This document shows positions 9,042 through 21,915 of a DNA stretch of 64,000 bases, piece after piece. Position numbers and translations under genes: made by a program. Source of the DNA: an uncultured Paraglaciecola sp. (lineage in GTDB: Bacteria; Pseudomonadota; Gammaproteobacteria; Enterobacterales; Alteromonadaceae). Positions within the stretch are counted from its first letter, which is position 1; every line of letters begins with the position of its first letter. The notes under the pieces were generated by a model, which was given only the letters and a program-made list of their open reading frames with translations, was not told where the DNA came from and ran no database searches. Location: contig CANMKA010000015.1 in the NCBI GenBank assembly GCA_947498355.1, positions 29,843 to 93,842 on the forward strand, given 5' to 3'.

Positions 9042-10988
9042 CTAGCTAGGTAAGTCGCCCGTTCCACCAATATCAGACTTTGGTTTTTCGTCTTTTTTGG
9101 GAGAATCTTGACTGTCGCCAGCGTTAACCGTCGCACCACCTGGAGGTTTGGTATCGGTGTCGTCGCGCTTATCCCAATCGGCAGGCTGACGCACGTCTCT
9201 GCGGGCCATTAAGTCATCAATTTGCTTGGCATCGATTGTTTCGTATTTCATTAAACAATCTTTCATTGATTCCAAAATGTCCATATTGTCTTTCAAGATT
9301 TGCTCTGCCAAGGCGTAGTTTCTGTCTATGATGCTACGAATTTCAGAATCTATATCACGCACAGTTTCTGCCGACTTGGGTTTGCTTGCAGCCCCCATAA
9401 ACATTTCGTTTTCGTCGTCTTCGTAGTTAATCGGGCCCATTTTTTCAGACAGACCCCAAGACGTTACCATTTTACGTGCGATTTCAGTTGCTCGCTCAAT
9501 GTCGTTAGAGGCACCAGTCGTCACGCCAGCTGCACCTAGGGTGATTTCTTCTGCTATGCGCCCGCCAAACAAAGTGGCAATACGCGATTCTAGTTCTTCT
9601 CTTGAGCTACTGTACTTATCTTCTTCAGGCAAGTACATGGTCACACCCAAGGCTCTACCACGAGGAATAATAGATACTTTATATACTGGGTCATGCTTTG
9701 GAACTAAGCGCCCAACAATTGCGTGCCCAGCTTCATGGTAAGCGGTGTTCGTTTTTTCTTCTTCAGACATCACCATGCTCTTACGCTCTGAGCCCATCAT
9801 GATTTTGTCTTTAGCCTTATCGAACTCTTCCATGCTGATCACGCGCTTATTAGTTCTTGCTGCAAATAATGCTGCTTCATTAACCAAGTTAGCCAAATCA
9901 GCACCAGAGAAACCAGGGGTACCACGGGCGATTAATGATGCTTCAACATTGTCACCTAATGGTACTTTGCGCATGTGTACCTTTAGAATCTGTTCACGAC
10001 CGCGAATATCAGGTAAGCCAACAGTAACTTGACGATCAAAACGACCAGGACGCAATAAAGCTGGATCGAGCACATCAGGTCTATTCGTGGCGGCAATAAC
10101 GATAATGCCTTCATGACCTTCAAAACCATCCATTTCTACTAGCATTTGGTTCAAGGTCTGCTCACGCTCATCATGACCACCGCCATGGCCTGCACCGCGC
10201 TTTCTGCCTACAGCGTCGATTTCGTCAATAAAAATAATACAAGGCGATGATTTTTTCGCTTGATCAAACATGTCTCGCACGCGAGATGCACCCACACCAA
10301 CAAACATTTCGACAAAGTCCGAACCAGAAATGCTAAAGAAAGGTACTTTAGCTTCGCCCGCTATCGCTTTAGCTAGAAGGGTTTTACCTGTTCCTGGAGG
10401 GCCTACCATCAACACGCCTTTAGGGATTTTACCGCCCAACTTCTGGAATTTACTTGGATCTCTAAGAAAATCGACCAGTTCAGTCACGTCTTCTTTCGCT
10501 TCATCACAACCAGCTACGTCTGCAAACGTGGTTTTAATCTGATCTTCACCTAACAAGCGCGCCTTACTTTTTCCAAACGACATGGCACCTTTGCCACCGC
10601 CGCCTTGCATTTGACGCATAAAGAAAATCCATACACCAATTAGCAATAACATGGGGAACCAAGAAATAAATATGGACGTGAGTAAAGATGATTCTTCTGG
10701 CTGCGTACCTGAAGTGTCAACGCCTTGCTCGATTAATTGGTCCATTAGCTTCATGTCTAGGTAAGGAACAACAGTGGTAAACTGCTCGCCGTTACGCATG
10801 GTGCCCGAGATAACATTATCTTTATCGAAGGTTGCTTTGTCGATCATGCCGCCATCAACGTTCTTCAAGAAAGTGCTATAGCTCATGCTAGATTGATTGC
10901 TATCGCCCCCAGAAAAGTTCTGGAAAACCGACATCAATACGACAGCGATAACCAGCCATAAGATTAAATTTTTTGCCATGTCGCTCAA
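9042..10988 (-). CDS. ftsH: ATP-dependent zinc metalloprotease FtsH
   Basis: Membrane-anchored AAA+ protease that degrades unneeded membrane and cytoplasmic proteins, among them LpxC and the heat-shock sigma factor in E. coli. The 648-residue protein has two membrane helices (about 7-25 and 105-124) around a periplasmic domain, Walker A GPPGTGKT at 196-203, Walker [12 protein letters not shown], the second region of homology ([19 protein letters not shown]), and the zinc site HEAGH near residue 420. The TTG at 10988 ([10 protein letters not shown]) has AGAGG at about nine bases; the ATG three codons on (10979), as in curated E. coli FtsH, is the alternative. The usual upstream partner rlmE is missing. 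Confidence 0.97.
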   Translation of the reverse strand: MSDMAKNLILWLVIAVVLMSVFQNFSGGDSNQSSMSYSTFLKNVDGGMIDKATFDKDNVISGTMRNGEQFTTVVPYLDMKLMDQLIEQGVDTSGTQPEESSLLTSIFISWFPMLLLIGVWIFFMRQMQGGGGKGAMSFGKSKARLLGEDQIKTTFADVAGCDEAKEDVTELVDFLRDPSKFQKLGGKIPKGVLMVGPPGTGKTLLAKAIAGEAKVPFFSISGSDFVEMFVGVGASRVRDMFDQAKKSSPCIIFIDEIDAVGRKRGAGHGGGHDEREQTLNQMLVEMDGFEGHEGIIVIAATNRPDVLDPALLRPGRFDRQVTVGLPDIRGREQILKVHMRKVPLGDNVEASLIARGTPGFSGADLANLVNEAALFAARTNKRVISMEEFDKAKDKIMMGSERKSMVMSEEEKTNTAYHEAGHAIVGRLVPKHDPVYKVSIIPRGRALGVTMYLPEEDKYSSSREELESRIATLFGGRIAEEITLGAAGVTTGASNDIERATEIARKMVTSWGLSEKMGPINYEDDENEMFMGAASKPKSAETVRDIDSEIRSIIDRNYALAEQILKDNMDILESMKDCLMKYETIDAKQIDDLMARRDVRQPADWDKRDDTDTKPPGGATVNAGDSQDSPKKDEKPKSDIGGTGDLPS

Positions 10989-11618
10989 GTTACTAAACCT
11001 CTGTAATAAAAATGAGTCAAAGACTCTTTTAAAATGCGCCTGATTTTATACTCAGACTACTATAATTTATATCCGGTCGCTACCAGATAAACTTATCTTG
11101 AACGCACCAAAAACGAATCTGGCTTGCAAGTTTTCATTAAGTTGAATGCTTTTTGTACGCCTTTCGGAGGAGACTCAAAGTCCTCTCCTGTAAAACCTTT
11201 ACACAAAGCAACCGATAACCTTAAACATTGAATTTGACCTATCTAAAATCAATTCGACTGAACACGTAAGGCCCTTGAATGAACTGTTAACGCATAAATG
11301 TAGTGTTACATTTCATTTAGTTTACGTTCTTACCATCAATTTTGTTCAAAAATTCATTTAATACGGTTTTTCCGCAAAAGCCAATTCATAAAAACATCAC
11401 GCTTGAAAGGGAGGCTTTGAAGCAAAATCGTGAGCTAAGATTCAATTGCTGCCTGCAATGTTAGCTACTATTCCAACTACCCACCCTGTTCATCATTCAA
11501 ATAGATTGCTTATTATTACCCGTTGAATGCGATTCAAATTAGGAATAAACAGGAGATGGCGCTAGAATACTGCTTTTCAACCGTCCCATTTCAAATTATT
11601 TATAAGAAATTAATCACT
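10989..11618. other. Long intergenic region between divergent ftsH and yhbY
   Basis: About 630 AT-rich bases without a convincing gene. In many gammaproteobacteria the rRNA methyltransferase gene rlmE fills exactly this place; I found no remnant of it near the ftsH end. A long imperfect hairpin (GGAGGAGACT...AGTCCTCTCC, 11166-11188) and a TATAAT on the plus strand near 11063 are present, but no clear gene or RNA can be named. Confidence 0.6.
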
Positions 11619-11915
11619 ATGACCCTATCGAACAAACAAAAGCAACATCTAAAAGGCTTAGCTCATGCTCTAAAGCCTGTCGTCCAACTGGGCGGAAACG
11701 GCCTGACTGAAGGCGTTTTAGCCGAAATAGAATCAGCTCTAGGCTTTCACGAACTCATTAAAGTTAAAGTTCCTACTGATGATAAAGAAGAAAAAGCCCT
11801 CATAATGGACGCTATAGTAAGAGAAACCCAAGCCGTAAAGGTTCAAAGCATAGGTCACATTTTAGCTATATTTAAACCCAGCGACGAAAAAAAGATTGAG
11901 TTACCCAAACGCTGA
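11619..11915 (+). CDS. yhbY: RNA-binding protein YhbY (CRM domain)
   Basis: Small RNA-binding protein of the CRM/YhbY family linked to assembly of the 50S ribosomal subunit. The 98-residue product matches E. coli YhbY over its whole length: MTLSNKQKQHLKGLAHALKP at the start, the GxxG-like loop LGGNGLTEGVLAEIESAL, HELIKVKVP, and the end SDEKKIELPKR. The open frame extends 32 codons further upstream, but the ATG at 11619 matches the family start and is preferred. It is divergent from ftsH. Confidence 0.94.
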   Translation: MTLSNKQKQHLKGLAHALKPVVQLGGNGLTEGVLAEIESALGFHELIKVKVPTDDKEEKALIMDAIVRETQAVKVQSIGHILAIFKPSDEKKIELPKR

Positions 11916-12099
11916 AGTATATACGTTGTCTACTTGGGTACTGGGTAGCTTGTTATTCAGTTCCCAAGTAATTGCCCTCACAGATCCTTCTCGCCTTTTG
12001 CTTAGCAGTAAATGTGCACTTAGTAACAATAACCTTCAATCATTCGCATCTATGACTTATCGGCTAAGTAACCGACATGTTGACTAACCGGAATAGAAC

Positions 12100-13623
12100 A
12101 TGGACCCATACACACTCGTATCTTTGGCTATATATTTTGTCGTTATGCTCGCAATAGGCGGCTATTCCTATAAGCAATCAAGTCAGGACATAGAAGGATA
12201 TATGCTAGGGGGCAGAGGACTAAGCCCCAAGGTGACGGCTTTATCTGCGGGCGCATCAGACATGAGTGGCTGGATGCTTATGGGTTTACCAGGTGCTATG
12301 TACGTGTCGGGTTTTTCGAGTGCTTGGATTGCAATAGGCTTATTAATTGGCGCTTATTTTAATTACCTGCTTGTTGCTCCTAGGCTCAGAGTGTATACAG
12401 AAAAAGCGAACAACGCTCTGACCATTCCTGACTACTTCGAACACAGGTTTAACGATAAAAGCCGTAGTTTACGGATCATCTCCGCCTTAGTCATTTTGTT
12501 TTTCTTCACTCTCTATACCTCATCTGGAATCGTCGCTGGCGGCAAATTATTCGAATCAGCCTTTGGCTACCACTACCAAGTAGGTATATATGTTACCACT
12601 GGTGTAGTGGTTGCGTACACTTTGCTCGGAGGCTTTACCGCTGTGAGCATGACCGACTTTGTGCAAGGCTGCATTATGTTTTTATCGTTAGTGTTAGTAC
12701 CACTAGTGGTTCTTTTTGACTTAGGCGGATTCACTCAAGTGACTATGCAATTAAGCAATATGCCATATGACTTTCTAGATTTATTTAGCAATGCCACAAC
12801 CGGTCAGGCCGTTAGCTTAATTGGCACCGTATCTCTTTTATCTTGGGGATTAGGCTATTTTGGTCAGCCACATATAATTGTGCGCTTTATGGCTATTCAC
12901 TCAGTGAAAGACATAAAAATAGCAAGACGAATTGGCATGAGCTGGATGTTAGTGTCAATCACCGGCGCCCTTGCAACTGGGTTGTTCGGCCTCGCCTACG
13001 TCAGCAAATACTCAGCTTCCATTTCAGATCCAGAAACCATTTTCATTTTTCTCTCGCAATTGCTCTTTCATCCCTTAATTAGTGGCTTTTTACTGGGTGC
13101 CATTTTAGCGGCCATTATGAGTACAATATCGTCACAATTACTCGTTACTTCTAGCTCCCTAACAGGAGATATTTACCAAATATTTTTGCGTAAATCAGCT
13201 AGTCAGAAAGAGTTAGTAGTGGCTGGCCGTGTATCGGTATTGATTGTTGCACTATTTGCCCTGTATCTAGCGCATGATCAAAACAGTAGTATTTTAAGCT
13301 TAGTGAGCAGTGCTTGGGCTGGGTTTGGAGCGGCCTTTGGACCTGTTATTTTGCTTAGTCTGTATTGGCCACGCATGACCCGTAAAGGTGCAATATGCGG
13401 AATGCTTGTGGGGGCAATAACCGTGATTGTTTGGAGTTATGGGTCTTTTACCATAAATGAACAAGCATTAAGCGCTTGGCTGTACGAGATCGTTCCCGGG
13501 TTTATCGCCTGTACCCTCACCATAATAGCAATAAGCCTAGTAGACAAGCAGCCAGCCAAACAACTAACCGACACCTATCAACAAGTCGTTGAATCTTTAC
13601 AATCAGAACTCACATCAAAATAG
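12100..13623 (+). CDS. putP: Sodium/proline symporter
   Basis: Inner-membrane transporter that takes up proline together with Na+, for nutrition or osmoprotection. The 507-residue protein belongs to the solute:sodium symporter family with about 13 membrane helices. Diagnostic stretches are EGYMLGGRGLSPKVTALSAG, SDMSGWMLMGLPGAMYVSG (substrate and sodium site in helix 2), GYFGQPHIIVRFMAI, and ISSQLLVTSSSLTGDIYQ in helix 9. It stands alone between yhbY and yjdM; no putA is near. A perfect 18-bp inverted repeat follows the stop. Confidence 0.93.
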   Translation: MDPYTLVSLAIYFVVMLAIGGYSYKQSSQDIEGYMLGGRGLSPKVTALSAGASDMSGWMLMGLPGAMYVSGFSSAWIAIGLLIGAYFNYLLVAPRLRVYTEKANNALTIPDYFEHRFNDKSRSLRIISALVILFFFTLYTSSGIVAGGKLFESAFGYHYQVGIYVTTGVVVAYTLLGGFTAVSMTDFVQGCIMFLSLVLVPLVVLFDLGGFTQVTMQLSNMPYDFLDLFSNATTGQAVSLIGTVSLLSWGLGYFGQPHIIVRFMAIHSVKDIKIARRIGMSWMLVSITGALATGLFGLAYVSKYSASISDPETIFIFLSQLLFHPLISGFLLGAILAAIMSTISSQLLVTSSSLTGDIYQIFLRKSASQKELVVAGRVSVLIVALFALYLAHDQNSSILSLVSSAWAGFGAAFGPVILLSLYWPRMTRKGAICGMLVGAITVIVWSYGSFTINEQALSAWLYEIVPGFIACTLTIIAISLVDKQPAKQLTDTYQQVVESLQSELTSK

Positions 13624-13637
13624 ATTAAGCGCCTCAA

Positions 13638-13680
13638 TCTGGTTAGTGCGTATGGCTACGACCCATACGCACTAACCAGA
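13638..13680. repeat. Perfect 18-bp inverted repeat after putP
   Basis: TCTGGTTAGTGCGTATGG and its exact complement are separated by seven bases (CTACGAC). It begins 14 bases after the putP stop. There is no T-run on either side, so it is not a standard Rho-independent terminator; it could protect the 3' end of the mRNA or act after Rho-dependent termination. Confidence 0.8.
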
Positions 13681-13765
13681 ATCCCAACAAATCCTGACAA
13701 ATGACTCGTCAACGTCACAGATCAACATTATCATTAGCGCAAATTTAGTCATACGAAGCATAAAC

Positions 13766-14101
13766 ATGTCCCAACCTCCTTGCCCTCAGTGCCAATCAGA
13801 ATACGTATATCCAGATCAAAATATGCTAATTTGCCCAGAATGCGGGTTTGAGTGGGATCCCTCTACCTCAACTGACGACGACGAAATCACCGCAAAAGAT
13901 GCAAACGGCAGCGTCTTAAAGGCAGGCGATAAAACCACTGTAATCAAAGATTTAAAAATTAAAGGCAGCTCGCAAGTTATTAAGGTGGGAACCAAAGCCT
14001 TAGTTAGGCGAGTCCTAGACAAAAAAGATCATGAGCTAGATTGCAAAGTCGACGGTATTGGAGAAATGATGGTGACAGCTAAATTTGTCAAAAAAGCCTA
14101 G
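13766..14101 (+). CDS. yjdM: Zinc-ribbon protein YjdM (PhnA family)
   Basis: A 111-residue protein, the same length as E. coli YjdM (formerly PhnA). The N-terminus has a zinc ribbon, CPQC at residues 6-9 and CPEC at 23-26. The rest is the PhnA core, recognisable from KDANGSVLKAGDKTTVIKDL and KIKGSSQVIKVGTKALVR. It is not a phosphonoacetate hydrolase despite the old name, and the cellular role is not established. It stands alone, convergent with the Lon-like gene. Confidence 0.92.
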   Translation: MSQPPCPQCQSEYVYPDQNMLICPECGFEWDPSTSTDDDEITAKDANGSVLKAGDKTTVIKDLKIKGSSQVIKVGTKALVRRVLDKKDHELDCKVDGIGEMMVTAKFVKKA

Positions 14102-14141
14102 GGCGTGTCCTAATAGCCAAGTAGATTTTGTCGTACAAATG

Positions 14142-14184
14142 ATTAATGCCCCATTTTAAAACACCAGATTACTGGGGCATTAAT
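14142..14184. repeat. Inverted repeat between yjdM and the Lon-like gene
   Basis: ATTAATGCCCCA and its exact complement (12 bp) enclose a 19-base spacer and end six bases from the stop of the Lon-like gene. It may serve as the terminator of both convergent genes, but no T-run follows the stem. Confidence 0.5.
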
Positions 14185-14190
14185 TAATCT

Positions 14191-16575
14191 CTACTCATCA
14201 TCAGACCCAGCGACTATATTGGCAATATTCAGTAAATTAGATACTGCTAGATGGTTAATCGAGTGCTTAGGATAACGTCCTTTGCTATTTAGCTCTCCTG
14301 CTTCTTTGTCCATAAGCAGTTCAATGGCCTGATCGACGGTTTCGACAACATAGACATGAAATTTTTCTGCTTTAACGGCTGCCAACACATCTTTATCAAG
14401 CATTAAAGTAATTTGATTAGATTTAGGAATAACCACGCCTTGCTGACCGGTTAAGCCGCGATGTTGGCAAAGCTTAAAGAAGCCTTCTATTTTTTCGTTA
14501 ACCCCACCTACAGACTGAACTTCTCCATACTGGTTAATAGAGCCCGTTATCGCCAAATCCTGCCTAGCAGGTACTTTGGTCAGAGCCGACAACAAAGCAA
14601 TCAGTTCAGCCAAAGAAGCACTGTCGCCATCGATATGCCCGTAAGATTGTTCAATAGCAATGTTCGCTGATAAGGTCAAAGGAAACAGCTGTGCGTACTT
14701 GTATCCCAAATACCCCGTTAGCAACATGACGCCTTTGGAGTGAATCGGTTGACCAAGCTCCACCTCACGCTCGATATCGATTACGCCATTCGCCCCTGCA
14801 TATACAGTTGACGTGATCCGAGCTGGGGTACCAAAGGCGCAATCACCAATTTCTAACACAGTTAAACCATTGACTTTGCCTACGTCTAGGCCCTCAGTAG
14901 CAATTAATATTTGCCCCTCTTTAACGTCGTCTAATACAGCTTCACTTACCCGACCTGTACGATAAGTTTTTGCTTGTAACGCGCTTTCGATATGACCCAC
15001 ATCAAGCTCTGTCTTGTTTTGCTGTTTACAAAAATAATTTGCTTCGCACAATAGCTCAATGACGTCAGCAAACTTAGCCGACAATCTTTGCTGATGCTCA
15101 GCCATACGCAAACTGTATTCGACTAATCGATACATAGCCTTAGCAGATATATTATCTAAACCTAGGCTAGCAACATGATTGCGTACTCGGCCAACGAAGT
15201 CTTTTAGCGTCGTATTGTCTAGTGGGATTTCATGGTCAAAATCCACCAGCACTCTGAACAATTCATAGAACTCTTCATCATAGTCTTGCAAGGTGTAATA
15301 TAAATCGCGAGAGCCTAGCAGTACTACTTTCACGTCAATGGGGATCTGCTGAGGATTTAACGTAATAGAATTAACCATGCCAATATCATGCTGAGGCATG
15401 TCCATCTTAAACGAACCAAACTTTAAGACTGACTTTAACGTTTCCCACACGTAAGGCTGCTCAATCACCTTATCCATGTCGAGCAACAAATACCCTCCAT
15501 TTGCCTTATGAATCGCACCTGGGCGGATCATGCGATAATTGGTGTATACCGACCCTTGGATATTGGTGTACTCAACTTTACCAAATAAATTTTGATGAGT
15601 GGGGTTAGACTCATAGACGACAGGTGAGCCGCTATTTAGATCGTGAGAGACCAAAATATTGGGTAAATACTGTTCTTCCAAAATCGAACGTCTGTCGTAT
15701 TCGTCCTCTTTATCTTTTTTATCACCCGATAAAATTTCGACCACGGTTTCAACTAAATGGGGCTTAAGTTGCCGCAAAAACTTCAAAATGCCTAAATCAG
15801 CAGTGTATTCATGCTCTAAACTTTTAAGTAAAGGTCGGATCCCTTGCTCAGCCGTGTCTTTTTTCAATCCTCTAAGTTTTTCAGCTGTGTGACGTTTCCA
15901 CTTTGGCAGTTCAATAAGGGCTTCACTCAAGGCATTTTCTAATTCATCTATAAGCTGATAATACTCTTGGCGCTTATCTTCGGGGAATTGAGCGAAAGCC
16001 GTGTCGTCAATGGGTTTACCGTTCACAATAGGAGAAAATGAAATACTGCCCTCAGACTCGAACAAAGCTACGCCGCTTTGTTGAGCTTGGGTTTCGACTG
16101 CATCGATAGCTTTGTCATATTTAAGGTCGAATTCACGAGTAATAGCAGCTTTCTTACGCTGATATCCCGGATTGTCGAAGGCCGCAGGAAAGGTATCAAG
16201 CAACTCATCAATCAACAAGCTGAGATTTTTCTGCAGTTTTTTACTTTCTCCAGCAGGAAGCTTAAGAGAATAAGGTTCGCGCTCATCATCAAAATTATTG
16301 ATGTAGCACCAATCTTCTGGGGTAACCGTCTTACTCACGTATTTGTCGATGAATTCCCGAACAAGGGTAAAACGTCCCGTTGCTTGCTCACCCATTACAT
16401 ACAAGTTATAGCCGTTAGCTTTGATACCTAAACCAAACGACAAGGCATCTCGTGCCCGATTTTGCCCAATAAAAGTGGCGTCTAAGGCAGAATCATCTTT
16501 TAAGGCGTGATTAATCAAACGTCGGCTGGGTTTAGCCGTTAATTGCTGCAATTCTAACGCATATTTATGCTGCAT
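14191..16575 (-). CDS. Lon-family protease-like protein (AAA_32 + Lon proteolytic domain)
   Basis: A 794-residue member of the large Lon-like family related to E. coli YcbZ (LonH). The C-terminal 200 residues form a Lon-type peptidase domain with the Ser-Lys dyad: Ser652 in DGDSAS and Lys695 in NEKIEG, 43 residues apart exactly as in Lon. The N-terminal part has a degenerate Walker A (GEQATGRFT at 62-70, Lys replaced by Arg), then a long helical insert and an AAA-type core with GGYLLLDMD. The ATG at 16575 has AGGA at eight bases; an in-frame ATG three codons upstream overlaps that AGGA. The gene stands alone, divergent from leuS. Substrates are not known. Confidence 0.88.
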   Translation of the reverse strand: MQHKYALELQQLTAKPSRRLINHALKDDSALDATFIGQNRARDALSFGLGIKANGYNLYVMGEQATGRFTLVREFIDKYVSKTVTPEDWCYINNFDDEREPYSLKLPAGESKKLQKNLSLLIDELLDTFPAAFDNPGYQRKKAAITREFDLKYDKAIDAVETQAQQSGVALFESEGSISFSPIVNGKPIDDTAFAQFPEDKRQEYYQLIDELENALSEALIELPKWKRHTAEKLRGLKKDTAEQGIRPLLKSLEHEYTADLGILKFLRQLKPHLVETVVEILSGDKKDKEDEYDRRSILEEQYLPNILVSHDLNSGSPVVYESNPTHQNLFGKVEYTNIQGSVYTNYRMIRPGAIHKANGGYLLLDMDKVIEQPYVWETLKSVLKFGSFKMDMPQHDIGMVNSITLNPQQIPIDVKVVLLGSRDLYYTLQDYDEEFYELFRVLVDFDHEIPLDNTTLKDFVGRVRNHVASLGLDNISAKAMYRLVEYSLRMAEHQQRLSAKFADVIELLCEANYFCKQQNKTELDVGHIESALQAKTYRTGRVSEAVLDDVKEGQILIATEGLDVGKVNGLTVLEIGDCAFGTPARITSTVYAGANGVIDIEREVELGQPIHSKGVMLLTGYLGYKYAQLFPLTLSANIAIEQSYGHIDGDSASLAELIALLSALTKVPARQDLAITGSINQYGEVQSVGGVNEKIEGFFKLCQHRGLTGQQGVVIPKSNQITLMLDKDVLAAVKAEKFHVYVVETVDQAIELLMDKEAGELNSKGRYPKHSINHLAVSNLLNIANIVAGSDDE

Positions 16576-19615
<3,040 letters not shown>

Positions 19616-19616
19616 T

Positions 19617-20159
19617 ATGACTAAGCTAAAGGCTAAGCTGTTGTGCCTGCTGGTTGTCTTGCTGACAACCAGTTGCGGATTTAAGTTGAGGGGAGATTAC
19701 GGCCTTCCCTCTTTTATTCAGGAGGTTCAACTGACTTCCCAGCAAAAAAATGCGCCTTTACAACGTATACTCACTCAGCAACTAAAAGCCAGTAATACGC
19801 AGGTTTATAATCGACTGGGCTTGTCAAACGATATTCAGCAACAAATCGATGTATCGTTATTTTTATACCAAGACGAGTTGGATAGACGCTTGCTATCGTT
19901 ATTTGCAACAGGCCAAGTTGCTGAATACGAACTGGTGTATAAGGTGAAGTATTCGATGCAATTTGCCCAGCAAGAAGCACAACTTGTCGAGTTTGAAATT
20001 ACCCGCGAATACCAAGACGATCCAGATGCCGTATTAGCTAAATCCCGCGAGCTTGATCTAATTTTAGGTGAAATGCGCCAGCAAGCCGCTAATCGAATTA
20101 TGCGTCAATTGGCCAGTTCATCTTATGCGTCATTACCTAGCCCGTTGCAAACTGACTGA
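19617..20159 (+). CDS. lptE: LPS-assembly lipoprotein LptE
   Basis: Outer-membrane lipoprotein that forms the plug of the LptD/LptE translocon placing LPS in the outer leaflet. The 180-residue protein has a signal peptide ending in the lipobox LTTSC (Cys20), followed by GFKLRGDYGLP, the typical LptE/RlpB start. The rest is a short alpha/beta domain with QQIDVSLFLYQDELDRR and a C-terminal helix with the motif ANRIMRQLA. It starts one base after leuS and is followed five bases later by holA. Confidence 0.92.
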   Translation: MTKLKAKLLCLLVVLLTTSCGFKLRGDYGLPSFIQEVQLTSQQKNAPLQRILTQQLKASNTQVYNRLGLSNDIQQQIDVSLFLYQDELDRRLLSLFATGQVAEYELVYKVKYSMQFAQQEAQLVEFEITREYQDDPDAVLAKSRELDLILGEMRQQAANRIMRQLASSSYASLPSPLQTD

Positions 20160-20164
20160 CGCCT

Positions 20165-21202
20165 ATGCAAATTTACCCTAATCGATTTAGTGTTTCTGCA
20201 CAGACGCCACTAGCCAACTTTTATCTAATTTTTGGCGATGAGCCCCAGCAAAAACTCGATTGTATTGAACGTATCAGGCAGGCCGCAGCAGCTCAGGGAT
20301 TTGATGAAAGGCAATCGTTACAAGCCGATACACAATTCAATTGGGATAAACTTATAGAAGCCAGTCAAACCTTATCGCTATTTTCGAGTCGACAAATCAT
20401 TGAACTAGAACTCCCAACGGGCAAACCCGGTACAAGCGGTAGTAAGGTATTGGCCTCACTTGCGAGTCAGCCCAACCCAGATGTTTTATTCGTGATCCAC
20501 GGTGGAAAAATAGGCAAGGATGTACAAAATACAAAATGGTTTAAAGCCCTTGATAAACTGGGGGTATATGTTCCTTGTTATCCCTTAGAAGGCAATGCTT
20601 TGTATCAATGGGTGAATCAAGGCATGGCAGCAGCTGGGCTGGCACCCTCACAACAAATTACCCAACTTTTGGTTGATTATTGCGAAGGCAATTTACTTGC
20701 CGCTAAACAAGAAATCGAAAAACTTAGCTTGTTGTTCCCAAATGGCAATCCAGAACTAAAAGAAGTCGAACAAGCGGTTGTCGACCAGTCTCGGTACACA
20801 GTATTCCACTTAATTGATGTATTGTTAGCAGGTGAGAGTCAGCGAGCAGTTAAAATGCTATTTCGCCTTGAGAGTGAAGGGGTTGAACCCAACATACTGT
20901 TGTGGGCGTTAAGCAAAGAATGGCAAACTTTGTCTGCCTTACAGTTTGATAAAAGCCAAGGACAAGCTATTAATTGGAATCAGCACCGAATATGGAAAAA
21001 TCGCCAACGTTTGTACAACGCTGCGTTAAGTCGTCTATCAAATGAGCATTTATTAGCCATGCAAGGCAAGCTCAGTGAGGTTGATCAGGCCCTCAAGCAG
21101 TCTAGTATTGCTCGGCCATACGTAGAGTTATGTCATTTATGTCTATTGTTTGTGCCCTTTCCCTTGTCGTCTTTACCCCTAGACTACCCAAATATTCAGT
21201 AA
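20165..21202 (+). CDS. holA: DNA polymerase III subunit delta
   Basis: Subunit of the clamp loader that opens the beta sliding clamp during replication. The 345-residue protein begins MQIYPNRFSVSAQTPLANFY with LIFGDEPQQK, the position where other AAA+ proteins have Walker A; delta lacks ATP binding, as usual. Further typical parts are LSLFSSRQIIELELP, YPLEGNALYQWVNQGM, YCEGNLLAAKQEIEKLSLL and RYTVFHLIDVLLAG. It lies between lptE and nadD with gaps of five and four bases. Confidence 0.95.
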   Translation: MQIYPNRFSVSAQTPLANFYLIFGDEPQQKLDCIERIRQAAAAQGFDERQSLQADTQFNWDKLIEASQTLSLFSSRQIIELELPTGKPGTSGSKVLASLASQPNPDVLFVIHGGKIGKDVQNTKWFKALDKLGVYVPCYPLEGNALYQWVNQGMAAAGLAPSQQITQLLVDYCEGNLLAAKQEIEKLSLLFPNGNPELKEVEQAVVDQSRYTVFHLIDVLLAGESQRAVKMLFRLESEGVEPNILLWALSKEWQTLSALQFDKSQGQAINWNQHRIWKNRQRLYNAALSRLSNEHLLAMQGKLSEVDQALKQSSIARPYVELCHLCLLFVPFPLSSLPLDYPNIQ

Positions 21203-21206
21203 ACTA

Positions 21207-21857
21207 ATGGCTTTGTCTGCTCCCATTGGCATATTTGGTGGTACCTTCGACCCTCCTCATATTGGCCACATCAATCCAGTTATAGAAGCCGCTAAACTAA
21301 CTAAATTAACGCGTATAGCGGCCTTACCTTGTTACGTCCCTACTCATAAACAAGCCGCCAGTGCCAGCAGCCAAGACAGACTCAATATGGTTAGGCGTGT
21401 CTGTGAGCTATATCCGCTTTTTTACCCAGACAGTCGTGATATTGACCGCGGGGTCCCTACCTTTACCTTAGATTCGCTGCAATCGTTCAAAACAGAATTT
21501 ACTGGTCATCCCCTATGTTTTTTTATTGGTAGCGATTCGTTACTGACCCTGACAACTTGGCATCAATGGCGTGACATACTGGATTTATGCCATTTAGTGG
21601 TATGTACACGCTCAGCTAACCATGCACAATATCAATCTTGCCCTATCACAGTTGACGTCCTTCAAGAATACCAAACCCCAGATTGGCAAACGTTACACAC
21701 GCAAAGTGCTGGCAGCATCTATTTAGCCGACACTCAACAAGTGGATATATCGTCTACCGAATTACGCCAGCGATTACAGAACAAACAGTCGTGCAACGAA
21801 TATATTCCTAAAAGCGTATTGGATTATATTGATACACATAAACTCTATCAGCCATAA
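21207..21857 (+). CDS. nadD: Nicotinate-nucleotide adenylyltransferase
   Basis: Adds AMP to nicotinate mononucleotide, giving deamido-NAD, in NAD synthesis. The 216-residue protein has the nucleotidyl-transferase site GIFGGTFDPPHIGHI (residues 8-22, with the HxGH pair) and the C-terminal SSTELRQRL, equivalent to the ISSTxIR motif. It follows holA by four bases, and rsfS follows after about 60 bases. Confidence 0.96.
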   Translation: MALSAPIGIFGGTFDPPHIGHINPVIEAAKLTKLTRIAALPCYVPTHKQAASASSQDRLNMVRRVCELYPLFYPDSRDIDRGVPTFTLDSLQSFKTEFTGHPLCFFIGSDSLLTLTTWHQWRDILDLCHLVVCTRSANHAQYQSCPITVDVLQEYQTPDWQTLHTQSAGSIYLADTQQVDISSTELRQRLQNKQSCNEYIPKSVLDYIDTHKLYQP

Positions 21858-21915
21858 GTGGTTTTCTGTTAAACTGTCCAATCCATATTCAAATATCAAT
21901 CAAAGAGGGCATTCC

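Noticed and set aside
11896..12087. 63-codon plus-strand frame with a hydrophobic stretch between yhbY and putP
   Set aside because: It overlaps the end of yhbY, has no ribosome binding site and an ordinary composition; a chance frame is more likely.
13766..14101. Phosphonoacetate hydrolase, the old PhnA name
   Set aside because: The name came from another, unrelated enzyme; this protein is the YjdM zinc-ribbon family.
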